Positions 45,834 through 54,582 of a stretch of 64,000 bases of DNA are shown piece by piece. The stretch is from an uncultured Planctomycetaceae bacterium. Lineage in GTDB: Bacteria; Planctomycetota; Planctomycetia; Planctomycetales; Planctomycetaceae. Both the position numbers and the translations under genes were made by a program. The DNA is taken from the NCBI GenBank assembly GCA_903871805.1, contig CAIQIE010000354.1, forward strand, positions 1 to 64,000. The letters run 5' to 3'. How positions within the stretch are numbered: position 1 is the first letter of the stretch; each line of letters opens with the position of its first letter. Below the pieces are notes generated by a model that saw only the letters and a program-made list of their open reading frames with translations, had not been told where the DNA came from and ran no database searches.

Positions 45834-47260
45834 CATTGCGTTTCCAACAGATTGTGCACCATGACAATGTTGGCCGGGCGGCGATCAGCGCGGCGGAAGA
45901 GGCTGAGGAGATGCGATATGGTTTTAGCATGTTGCGTCTGGCGTAAAGTACCGGACGCAACGGAACAACTGGGAAAAGCCAGTATTTTGCCAAATCACTT
46001 TTCAGTGCCCTCGATCCACGCTTGACGACAGGTTCCAGATCGGGCATTTCCGACGTTTTGGCGTTGGAACGCAACATGAGATTGTTCAGTTGAACGAGGT
46101 ATTCTCCAATGTGCCTCCGGTGGCAATCCAGAATTGCTCATCGGTTAGTCTGTAGTCGATATTCACTAGCGGGTTACTGTCACGTGTGAAACGGGCTGCT
46201 GTGATTGGTTTCGATGCTCCATTCGCCAGCATCACTGCCGGACTGGAGAACATGGCTTTTCGCATTTTTGTGGTTGAGATTTTGTTGCGTTGAAAGTCTT
46301 CCACAACGGCCGCAGTAGTCCTTCAGCGGCGTTGTAATAATTTATTGCAGCAGACCGAAGAGCCCGTCTCAGGGAAACGGTGAAGCGAGTCCGGATGAGC
46401 GGGAAATTTGGGACGGAACTGAGGCAAACGAGATCTTTAAATCGGGTGTATCGAGGGAACATGTGGATGGCAGATGGTTGATTTTGACGGCGAAGAGGGA
46501 GACGTTGAGTCAAAGCCGCGGCGGAGAAATCTTTGGAGCCGGGGGAAGTCCAGGGGAGCTTTGCGGGCAGTGAAAGCCCTGTGAAATGGCTGAAAAAGGG
46601 CTTAAAAGCAGCTGATATGAGCTTTTTTGAACGTTTCCAGCGAACAGAACTGCCGAGTTGCGCGTTAAAATCTTGGTTTGGATTTCAAAAGTTTCTGCGG
46701 CAGGTGTTCGTAAAAGATTGTCGCAGGAGCATTTGAAAGGTAGCATTTTCAAAGAAATCCGTCGATAATTCGTGTGTCGTGTATTTTGCTTTTGGGCGGG
46801 AGACGTGTCCCTTTCTGGGCTTGTCTGCAAATGTCCGGGGCACCGTCGATGAATCGTCGACGGCAGCAATAACGTCAACTCTTGATTTGTGTGTAGGTTG
46901 ATTTGTGTGTAGAACGTTTTGCAAGGCACAAGTCCTTCAGGATGTTTTCCAGTTCAGGGACGCCTGTAGCAAACGGAGTGTCATTCCAGCGAGTGCAGGG
47001 ATTTGCGATCAATGGTCTCAGGAATCAGTAGATTCCCGTAGTTGTTGGAATGGCGTTGGTGGAGTGGTTATGACCGGGCTGAGTTATCCAACAGTCTGGT
47101 TACAGTGACTGGTGTAGAAGTGCCATTGGTTTTGGGTATTAGGTCTTCAGACTGTGTCTGGAAGATTTTTGGAAACAACCACAGGAAATAAGCCCTCAGA
47201 TGATCCGCACGTCCTGTGTGGCATGCAATTGGGTTTCAGCATTCAGGTCGGAGCCTACTC
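45834..47260. other. Long gene-poor spacer
   Basis: About 1.4 kb without a confident gene. The minus-strand 72-codon ORF at 46086-46304 has fairly ordinary composition but no ribosome-binding site. A pair of degenerate dRS3-like palindromes lies at 46982-47052. The rest may be a decayed gene region, but no recognisable remnant was found. Confidence 0.45.
46982..47052. repeat. Degenerate pair of dRS3-like palindromes
   Basis: ATTCCAGCGAGTGCAGGGAT (46983-47002) and ATTCCCGTAGTTGTTGGAAT (47032-47051) both fit ATTCC-N10-RGRAT-like symmetry. They are spaced as the two arms of the element at 1607-1739, with CATTCCA and TGGAATG as the outer ends. It looks like an eroded relative of that element without the terminal CTAGTGCTTTGTC repeats. 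Confidence 0.5.
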
Positions 47261-49222
47261 TTGAGCACGATACCTGCAAACATTACATCGCAGCAGGCTG
47301 CGGAGCCAGACGGTGTGGACGAGCAGTCGTCTTTTTGGGCAACCCTTGACACTGTTCCTGCATGGGGCATGAGTGCGCTGGTGCACGTCGGAATTTTCCT
47401 GCTGCTGCTGACGATTACGTTGCCGGAAGTGCTGTTGCCGGAACTGAATCTGACGTCCACGGTAGAAACCGAGGAAGTGCGCCCCGAGGAATACGTGATC
47501 GACACGGAGCCGACTGAAGAGCTTGGCACGATGAGTTCGCTGAATATCGAGGGTGCGTCTGCTGCCATGGCCCAGAGCAGGGGGCTCGACAATCATCGGG
47601 AAGAGATGCGTCAGATCGAGAGCAGCATCGTAAACCCGAAAGTGGAGATGTATGAATCGGTCACGGCGCCAAGTGAAGCGGAAACCATTGAAAACATAGA
47701 TCTGACGGGCACGACAGAGCATCCAGGCGGAACCGAGGGGGCTGTTGACCGGATCACACTGGAGATTGCAGCGTCCCTGCGTCAGAGAAAGACATTGCCC
47801 GTTTGGTTATTTGACGAATCCATCTCACTGGAAAGTCGTCGGACAGAGATCAACGAGCGATTTGAAAACATCTATCGCCAACTGGGATTGATGGATGATA
47901 TCGATACCAAAGACGCATTGAAGAGCGGCGTCATTGGGTATGGTTCTCAGGTGCATCTGCTGGTCAAGGAACCGACGAGTGACATCGACGAACTGTCGAA
48001 AGCCGTCAAATCCATCAGCAGTGACACCACCGGAGTGGAGAATGTCTTTGCCGCATTGAATCTGGCCATTAAGGAATACGGTCCTGTTCGTCGGAAGATG
48101 CGCGCTAACATGATGGTGATCATCGTTACGGATGAGCGTGGGGACGACTTTGGCGGTGAGTCTTATGCGGTGCTGGAAGAGACAGTGCGCAGGCTGAGTC
48201 GTGAAGGCATTCGGGTTTACTGCATCGGCAATTCATCGCCGTTTGGCCGTCAAAAGGGATATGTGCATGTGAAATGGAAAGCCGAGGACGGGACGGAGTT
48301 CGAAGAGGACATTCCGGACGCCGACCAGGGTCCTGAGACTCCTCTGGCTGAAGGGTTGCAATTGCCATTCTGGACCGCAAATGCCCAGCAGCTTGACCGT
48401 ATGTCTTCCGGGTATGGCCCCTACACTCTGTCACGTCTTTGTGCCGAGACGGGGGGCATTTTCTTTGTCGCAGACGACACGACTGTAAAAAAATGGGATC
48501 CGCAGATTATGCGGCAGTATTCCCCGGACTATCGTCCGGGGTCAGAGTATCGCAGGCAGGTTCAAAGTAATCTGGCCAAGGCCTCGTTAATCGCAGCGGC
48601 TCAACTGGCCGTTACAGAACCGGTTCCGATCCCTCAGAGAACTTTCCAGGCGAACAACGACAACGTGTTGCGCGAGCAAGTCACGGAGGCTCAGAAGCCT
48701 TTGGCGGTGCTGGATTACTTTCTGACTCGTGTGCACGACGCGCTGGAAACGGGTGAGAAGCACCGCGACAAACTGGATACCGATCGCTGGAGGGCGCAGT
48801 ACGACCTTGCCATGGGGCGAATTCTGGCGATGCGGGTGCGTGCTTTTGGGTACAACGCCGTCCTTGCAGAAATGAAATCCAATCCGAAGCGATTTGAAAA
48901 GGCTGAGAGTAATCAGTGGATTCTTGAACCCTCAGACGACATTCAGGGGGCCGCCAATGTCCGAAAAATGCACGACAAAGCATTGGTGTATCTCAATCGG
49001 GTGATCGACGAGCATCCGGGGACTCCGTGGGCCTTTCTGGCGAAAATGGAACTGAGTGAACCGCTGGGGTGGAAATGGCGAGAGGGGCAGATTGACATTC
49101 CGCAGATGAATGGTGGAGGCGATGCAGCCCGAACACCTCAGTTTGCACCAGAAGAAGAGCAGCGGCGGCGGCAGGCTCAGGAGATGCAGCGGAAAAAAGA
49201 TAACTCGAAGCCAAAAGTGTAA
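47261..49222 (+). CDS. Membrane-anchored von Willebrand factor A domain protein
   Basis: This protein has ~653 residues. A short cytoplasmic N-terminus leads to one membrane helix (residues ~35-60, MSALVHVGIFLLLLTITLPEVLLP). An acidic linker and then a vWA domain follow, with the MIDAS-like DESIS motif after LPVWLF, the strand MMVIIVTDERGDD and IRVYCIGNSSPFG. The C-terminal ~200 residues are helical and end in a Gln/Arg/Lys-rich tail. The role is unknown. I prefer TTG 47261, which has GGAG 7 bases upstream, to GTG 47216 on the track, which has no ribosome-binding site. Confidence 0.75.
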   Translation: MSTIPANITSQQAAEPDGVDEQSSFWATLDTVPAWGMSALVHVGIFLLLLTITLPEVLLPELNLTSTVETEEVRPEEYVIDTEPTEELGTMSSLNIEGASAAMAQSRGLDNHREEMRQIESSIVNPKVEMYESVTAPSEAETIENIDLTGTTEHPGGTEGAVDRITLEIAASLRQRKTLPVWLFDESISLESRRTEINERFENIYRQLGLMDDIDTKDALKSGVIGYGSQVHLLVKEPTSDIDELSKAVKSISSDTTGVENVFAALNLAIKEYGPVRRKMRANMMVIIVTDERGDDFGGESYAVLEETVRRLSREGIRVYCIGNSSPFGRQKGYVHVKWKAEDGTEFEEDIPDADQGPETPLAEGLQLPFWTANAQQLDRMSSGYGPYTLSRLCAETGGIFFVADDTTVKKWDPQIMRQYSPDYRPGSEYRRQVQSNLAKASLIAAAQLAVTEPVPIPQRTFQANNDNVLREQVTEAQKPLAVLDYFLTRVHDALETGEKHRDKLDTDRWRAQYDLAMGRILAMRVRAFGYNAVLAEMKSNPKRFEKAESNQWILEPSDDIQGAANVRKMHDKALVYLNRVIDEHPGTPWAFLAKMELSEPLGWKWREGQIDIPQMNGGGDAARTPQFAPEEEQRRRQAQEMQRKKDNSKPKV

Positions 49223-49266
49223 CGCGGTCCGCGGGACGCTGTCTTCTGTCTGGAAATGTGCTCGTT

Positions 49267-50322
49267 ATGTCCGAAGCCCCGCTGATTCAGGAGACCGCTA
49301 GTGGGCTCTATTGTGAAGCGGGGGACTTCTACATTGATCCATGGCGCCGCGTCGCCAAGGCTGTGATTACCCACGCCCACGCAGATCATGCCCGTCCCGG
49401 ATCGCAAGCTTATCTGGCTAGCCACGAGGGGCTGCGTGTCCTGAGAAGTCGGCTTGGACCGTCTGCAAAAATTGATACGCTTCCGTACGGCCAATCGCGA
49501 TTGATCAATGGCGTGCGTGTGTCACTGCATCCAGCCGGTCACGTCCTGGGGTCTGCTCAGGTTCGCGTTGAGTACCGCGGTGAGGTATGGGTGATCAGCG
49601 GGGATTACAAGATCGAAGGTGATGCAACGTGCACTGCCTTTGAGCCGGTCAGGTGCCATACGTTTATCACCGAGTCCACTTTTGGACTGCCGATTTACCG
49701 CTGGACGCCACAGAGTGAGATTTTCCGGGATATCAATGAGTGGTGGATTCGGTGCCGTAATGCTGGTCAGCCGGCTGTGATCTTTGCCTATTCGCTTGGG
49801 AAGGCCCAACGGGTCCTTGCGGGTGTGAATCCAGGCATCGGTCCGATTTTCTGCCATTCCGCGGTGGAAGAATTGAATCGCGAGTACCGCGCGAGCGGGA
49901 TTTCTCTGCCGCCCACATTTCTGGTAAGTCAGGCGCCGGCTCGAAAGTCCTGGGAAGGCGTCCTGGTGGTCGCTCCACCAGCCGCTGCGAATTCCCCATG
50001 GATGAGTCGCTTCAGTTCAGGATCCACCGCCATGGTTTCCGGCTGGATGCTGACCAAAGCGACACGACGCTGGCAATCCGTGGACCGTGGCTTTCCGCTG
50101 TCGGATCACGCGGACTGGCCGGGGCTGTTGTACGCGATTGAAGAAACAGGAGCCGAACAGATCCTTGTGACGCATGGCCACACGGAGCCCATGGTGCGGT
50201 ACCTGACGGAGCAGGGCAAGTCGGCTCGCACGATCCGAACGCAGTTTTCAGAGGCGGCTGAGGTCGAGCAGCCTGCTTTGTCGGAGCCTGTGGCAGGCGT
50301 TGACGACGGTCAGGCTTCCTGA
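49267..50322 (+). CDS. Ligase-associated DNA exonuclease (MBL-fold, SNM1/Artemis-like)
   Basis: This 351-residue metallo-beta-lactamase-fold nuclease has the metal motif THAHADHARPGSQAYLA, HPAGHVLGSAQVRVEY, SGDYKIEGDATC, FITESTFGLPIYRW and LSDHADWPGLL with VTHGHTEPMVRYL. This set marks the ligase-associated exonuclease, partner of the DEXH helicase at 19865 and of an ATP-dependent ligase. ATG 49267 is preferred to GTG 49258. It begins 44 bp after the vWA gene on the same strand. The ligase itself is not in the window. Confidence 0.9.
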   Translation: MSEAPLIQETASGLYCEAGDFYIDPWRRVAKAVITHAHADHARPGSQAYLASHEGLRVLRSRLGPSAKIDTLPYGQSRLINGVRVSLHPAGHVLGSAQVRVEYRGEVWVISGDYKIEGDATCTAFEPVRCHTFITESTFGLPIYRWTPQSEIFRDINEWWIRCRNAGQPAVIFAYSLGKAQRVLAGVNPGIGPIFCHSAVEELNREYRASGISLPPTFLVSQAPARKSWEGVLVVAPPAAANSPWMSRFSSGSTAMVSGWMLTKATRRWQSVDRGFPLSDHADWPGLLYAIEETGAEQILVTHGHTEPMVRYLTEQGKSARTIRTQFSEAAEVEQPALSEPVAGVDDGQAS

Positions 50323-50330
50323 ACGGCAGA

Positions 50331-50795
50331 TTATCGACCACCACTGCGGGTCATGCGAAATGTTCCCGTGTCACTTTTCGAAGAATAGTTTGCGTGGAAC
50401 TGGTTTCCGGTGACAGTGCCCTGAAATCGAAAAGTCCCGAACAGCAGCCCCAGATTTTTACTGCCGTGCAGCCTTACGGAGCCGTCAGGGTTTTGTTGCG
50501 CCACAAGAACAGCTCGGTAGCGGAATGGAATCAGAGCACAAAATTTGCCGGTAAACGTGACACTGTACTGACCGTTATCAAGGCGACAGAAGGTGGCCGT
50601 CATAGGCCCCTTGTGCCCTGTGGACCGACTGGACCATTGCCCATCCCATGTTCCGGTAAGATCGATGACTGGCTGGGCCACGATTGTCGGGGGAGCCGTA
50701 TCGGCAGCATTCAGTGGCTGGCCGACAATCAGCCAGAGACTGGCTGCAAAAACAACGGCGACGGCAGGCAGCCCCAAAAGTGTTTTATGGATCAT
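50331..50795 (-). CDS. Small secreted hypothetical protein
   Basis: This 154-residue protein has a signal peptide (MIHKTLLGLPAVAVVFAASLW then AADTAPP). A mature domain of alternating beta strands follows (IDLTGTWDGQWSS, MTATFCRLDNGQYSVTFTGKF, TGNQFHANYSS), which looks like a small beta-barrel, lipocalin-like in texture. AGGAAT precedes ATG 50795, and the track start at 50828 would bury the signal. The 3' end lies 8 bp from the exonuclease stop. No family is recognised. Confidence 0.7.
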   Translation of the reverse strand: MIHKTLLGLPAVAVVFAASLWLIVGQPLNAADTAPPTIVAQPVIDLTGTWDGQWSSRSTGHKGPMTATFCRLDNGQYSVTFTGKFCALIPFRYRAVLVAQQNPDGSVRLHGSKNLGLLFGTFRFQGTVTGNQFHANYSSKSDTGTFRMTRSGGR

Positions 50796-51379
50796 ATTCC
50801 TGTACTCCTGAAATTCGGATACCGACATATTTCAATGACATCCCTGCCGGATAGCACCAGAGTGCTGCAATGAAATGCCATGGAAGTTCGGTGGAGTCTG
50901 AGAAAAAAAACACTGCAACCTGAATTTCAGTTCGTTTTTTTTCGCGTGGTTGGATCCATTGACGAATTCGGCAGAGTCTAGCAGGCGCAGGCGAGGCGGC
51001 AATTGCGGGATTCGCGTTTGCCTGGTTGGGCTGGGGCAAAGACCTTGTGCGGCTGCAATGTGCAAACGTTGGCACGCAGGAGGGCTGGATTTTTTGCCGG
51101 GGGAATTTTTGACGCGATCATTTGCAGTCGGGAGGGCGAATTTTCACCCGAGCCGCTCCCCTGCATCTTGCCTGAATGATCTTCGTGTACGTTGTGTTGA
51201 ATGCAGGACCGACCGATGTCCAGTGATGGCCTTACAAAACACGCAGCAAATCGCCAGGGCATTGAGGTCTACTGAAACGCACAATCTTTTCATCCACCGA
51301 TTGACAGCGTCTCATCATTTTCTCTGCCGCTCCTGATTTTCAGAGGACGGGAGGTGCCACCAATTGTGAAAACGCTGCA
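50796..51379. other. Intergenic between the small secreted gene and the PQQ-propeller gene
   Basis: This 584-bp spacer contains the A/T-tracted terminator-like hairpin at 50903-50942. The overlapping ORFs on both strands (94-128 codons) have Arg/Cys/His-rich composition and no ribosome-binding sites, so I call none. Confidence 0.4.
50903..50942. terminator. Bidirectional terminator-like hairpin
   Basis: AAAAAAAAC with ACTG pairs with CAGT and GTTTTTTTT across a two-base bulge. U-runs follow on both strands. It lies 440 bp downstream of the leftward PQQ-propeller gene and about 110 bp upstream of the small secreted gene. Confidence 0.5.
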
Positions 51380-52585
51380 TTAATGGCTGATGCGATAGAG
51401 GAACTCGTCTGAACGAAGATACATGGAACCATCGGAGAAAGCCGGAGTCGCGAGTGTGCGGCCGGGGATTTCATTTTTCCGGACCTCCTGAAATGTATGC
51501 CCAGGCTGAATCCATGTTGCGTGGCCGGTTTCATCCAGAAACAGAATATGGCCATTTGCGAAGACCGGCGAGGCGGAAAAGTTTCCGCCGAGGCGTTCCA
51601 TCCAGTGGCGTTCTCCGGTGAGCACATCGACGCACGAAGCGATGCCATCGTCAGAGACAAAATACAGGTCCTTATCGATCAGGAGGGGAGTTGGGGTACT
51701 GGGCGCACCGCGTTTCAGTCTCCACGCCACATGGCTGTCTGTGATATCTCCCGATCCCCCCAGGCGAACAGCCATGAGTTCAGGGTTGTCGTAATCATGG
51801 TTGTAGATCACCAATCCGTGCGCCACGGTTGGCTGGGGCACAACGGACCAGCCCGGTGCCAGGACCCGCCAGAGTTCTTCGCCGGATTCCAGATCATAGG
51901 CGGCGAAATGATCAGGACCGGGAGCCATCACCTGTGCCCTGCCATCAACTTCGGCCACAGAGACGGTTACGAAGGAATGACTAATGCGTGCTTTGATGGA
52001 CCGCGGCTGTTTCCACAGGACTTTGCCGGACGCCGCGTCCACGGCTGCAACGAAAGGATCCACGCTGCCATCACAGACAATGGCGAGACGGCCTTTGTGC
52101 AGTACTGGCGAGCCTCCGCTGCCGTGAAGTGGGGGATAGACGAGTTCGGTATTCAACCATTCGATGTTTCCATTGTCAGCGTTCAGGCGGGCCATTCCCA
52201 AAGCACCAAAATGCACAAAGACTGCGTCGTCTTCGACGATTGGTGTTGGGCTGGCATGGCTGTTTTTTGTGTGAATGGAAGGCGTTTGCTCGACAGAGCG
52301 GACCTCTGTGTTCCAGAGTGTTTTTCCGGAAGCGGCATCGAACGCGAGGCATCGCAGAGACAGACCAGCCCCCTGGGGCACAGCGGTGGTCAGAAAAACG
52401 CGTCCCCTGGAGATTGAAGGTGAAGACCAGCCGAGTCCGGGGACAGGAATCTTCCATGCGACATTTTTCGTCTCAGACCACTCCATTGGAGTTGCTGGAC
52501 CGGAAACGTGTCCATTGGCATCGGGGCCGCGGAACTGAGGCCAGTCTGCAGGAAGAAGGCTTAGAAGAACGAAAATGAGTGACAT
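51380..52585 (-). CDS. PQQ-like beta-propeller repeat protein (secreted)
   Basis: This 401-residue outer-membrane-assembly/dehydrogenase-like propeller starts with a short signal (MSLIFVLLSLLPA) followed by DWPQFRGPDANGH, very common in planctomycete secreted proteins. Blade motifs repeat through the protein, such as AFDAASGKTLWNTEV, AVDAASGKVLWKQ and AYDLESGEELWRV. No catalytic Asp/Cys pair of a real PQQ dehydrogenase is recognisable, so it is probably a binding or scaffold propeller. ATG 52585. It stands alone. Confidence 0.88.
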   Translation of the reverse strand: MSLIFVLLSLLPADWPQFRGPDANGHVSGPATPMEWSETKNVAWKIPVPGLGWSSPSISRGRVFLTTAVPQGAGLSLRCLAFDAASGKTLWNTEVRSVEQTPSIHTKNSHASPTPIVEDDAVFVHFGALGMARLNADNGNIEWLNTELVYPPLHGSGGSPVLHKGRLAIVCDGSVDPFVAAVDAASGKVLWKQPRSIKARISHSFVTVSVAEVDGRAQVMAPGPDHFAAYDLESGEELWRVLAPGWSVVPQPTVAHGLVIYNHDYDNPELMAVRLGGSGDITDSHVAWRLKRGAPSTPTPLLIDKDLYFVSDDGIASCVDVLTGERHWMERLGGNFSASPVFANGHILFLDETGHATWIQPGHTFQEVRKNEIPGRTLATPAFSDGSMYLRSDEFLYRISH

Positions 52586-52912
52586 TTTCCGCCCCGATCA
52601 AACGGCAATGAGATTAAACCCGAAAAAATGCTGCCACGACTCCAGAAATTCAGCCACAGTCTTTCCTGTTTTTCCTGGAAAGACAAGCGTGCTGAAAGGC
52701 ATTGGATTTTGGCAGCCAGAGATTTCAGGGAGACGATTTTGCATCTGCCAGCTCGCTGGAGAGTCTTGAGTGCGATGCTCATTCAGGTGGGGACGAATCC
52801 TTCTGGATCCGCCTGCCTGAAGTGTGACATACTGGCGGAAATCATGGAAGTCATCCGAATACCCCGGGACGTTCCTGCGTGGCAGCGGGACGCCCGGGGT
52901 GTGCATTATCCC
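52586..52912. other. Intergenic
   Basis: This 327-bp spacer between two leftward genes holds no convincing gene. The palindromic CGGGACG/CGCCCGGG words near 52865-52900 could form a GC-rich stem downstream of the DUF1015 gene, but no T-run follows on the minus strand. Confidence 0.35.
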
Positions 52913-54145
52913 CTAATCAAGCGTATGGATCAGCAGACCGCTGCGAAGTTTTGGTTCGAACCATGTGCTTTTAGGAGGCATGATTTCCCCGGCGTCTGAC
53001 ACGGCCATCAGCTGATCGAGGGTTGTGGGATACATCGAGATTGCAAGTTCCCAGTGTCCCGAGACACACAGGCGTTCAAGTTCCTGAGTTCCCCGAATAC
53101 CGCCGACGAAGTCGATTCGAGAATCGGTTCTGACATCTTCGATGCCGAGGATCGGTTGCAGCACACGATGTTCCAGAATGGACACATCCAATGAGCGAAT
53201 CGGGTCCTTAACAAAGCGAGGATCTGTGGGGATCGTCAGCTTCCACCAGCGATGATCGATAAAGAAACAGAAGGACCCGGGGGCCGGCGGCACGGGATCT
53301 GTGGTTTGTTCAAGAGAGCCTAGTTCATCGAGTTTTGCGAGAAACTGACTGACCGTCAAACCGTTCAGATCTCGAACGATGCGGTTGTAGGCCAGAATTC
53401 GCAACTGTGTGGAGGGGAACAGCACAGCCAGGAACCAGTTACATTCTTCTGTGCCATCACCACCATTTGGCAGTCGTTTTCGCAAGTCTTTTCCGGCACG
53501 CCAGGCGCTGGCTGCTCGGTGATGGCCGTCGGCAATGTAAAATACCGGCACTGCAGACAAAGCCTGAACGTAGGTCGAGCAGTCTTCGATTCTCCATACC
53601 GTGTGCTGAATGCCATCCATCGCTGTAAAGTCATAGATGGGTTCCTGCTGCACCGCCGTCGCCACCATCGCATTGACTGCCTGGTCTTCGCGGTAGGTCA
53701 GGAAGACAGGCCCGGCATTGGCGTTGAGTGCCAGCACGTGACGCGTGCGATCGTCTTCTTTGGTTTTTCGCGTTTTTTCGTGCTTCAGAATCAGATTGTT
53801 TTCGTAATCGTCTATGTGCACGCAGCAGACAATTCCCACTTGCGAATGGCCGCCCATGATTTGTCGGTAGGCAAACAGACAGCGAGCAGAGTCCTTAAAG
53901 AGTACGCCGTTGTCGATCAGTTTTTGAAAATTGAAAGCAGCTTTGTCGTAGATCTCCTGAGCGTAGGGGTTGTGCTCCGGAGGAAAATCAATGTCCGGCC
54001 GAACCACATGCAGAAAACTGAGATGGTTGCCGTCAGCAAGAGCCGCTGCTTCATCGCGATTGACGACGTCGTAGGGAACGGATGCCACTTTTGCCGCCAG
54101 TTCAGGCACGGGGCGCAGGGCATGGAATGGCTGAATTTGGGGCAT
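52913..54145 (-). CDS. DUF1015 family protein
   Basis: This 410-residue cytosolic protein matches DUF1015: IQPFHALRPVPELAAKVASVPYDVV at the N-terminus, NHLSFLHVVRPDI, KHEKTRKTKEDDRTRH, VPVFYIADGHHRAASAW, and the C-terminal MPPKSTWFEPKLRSGLL. The family is widespread and poorly understood, often linked to amino-acid (serine or proline) metabolism by context; nothing here supports a specific role. ATG 54145. No neighbour forms an operon with it. Confidence 0.9.
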   Translation of the reverse strand: MPQIQPFHALRPVPELAAKVASVPYDVVNRDEAAALADGNHLSFLHVVRPDIDFPPEHNPYAQEIYDKAAFNFQKLIDNGVLFKDSARCLFAYRQIMGGHSQVGIVCCVHIDDYENNLILKHEKTRKTKEDDRTRHVLALNANAGPVFLTYREDQAVNAMVATAVQQEPIYDFTAMDGIQHTVWRIEDCSTYVQALSAVPVFYIADGHHRAASAWRAGKDLRKRLPNGGDGTEECNWFLAVLFPSTQLRILAYNRIVRDLNGLTVSQFLAKLDELGSLEQTTDPVPPAPGSFCFFIDHRWWKLTIPTDPRFVKDPIRSLDVSILEHRVLQPILGIEDVRTDSRIDFVGGIRGTQELERLCVSGHWELAISMYPTTLDQLMAVSDAGEIMPPKSTWFEPKLRSGLLIHTLD

Positions 54146-54582
54146 AATTTTCGATCTTTGTCTGTTGTTTCAGCCGCAGAAACCGGTGCGGCGTTCCGGA
54201 GGGCCGTGGAGTGTACAGGATTTCCGGTTTTTTCGTCCTGGTGGAAGATTTCGGAATCGACAATCTGAGAGTTTTTCCGGAATTACCCCTGACAGATTTG
54301 CGGATTCCATCAGGACAAAGATTTGGAATCAGGCGGATACTGCCGGCGGACCATCTCAGGAAAAACCCGATCCTGGATTTACTGGTTTTCACTCGCTTAG
54401 TCGCCTCAAATTCTGGTAAAATTCCGGTGAAGAACTGTAATCTTTCGGGTGAACGGGCCGGCAGGGAGCAGGCGAAGGTAATTCTCCGGTGACAGTTACC
54501 GCAGTCAGGCTCGCGTTCTACCCATGCCGGAAACGCTCTTTCAATTACCGTCTGGCTGACAAACATCGAGACAGGACGTTTT
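54146..54582. other. Divergent intergenic region
   Basis: This 437-bp spacer lies between the DUF1015 gene and kinase 1. The word ATTCYGGTRA recurs (near 54410 and 54420, with a relative at 54480). The long minus-strand ORF here overlaps the DUF1015 start and is not credible. Confidence 0.35.

Noticed and set aside
46086-46304. Minus-strand 72-codon ORF with fairly protein-like ending
   Set aside because: The start is GTG without a Shine-Dalgarno sequence, no homologous family is recognised, and the surrounding 1.4 kb is non-coding in character.
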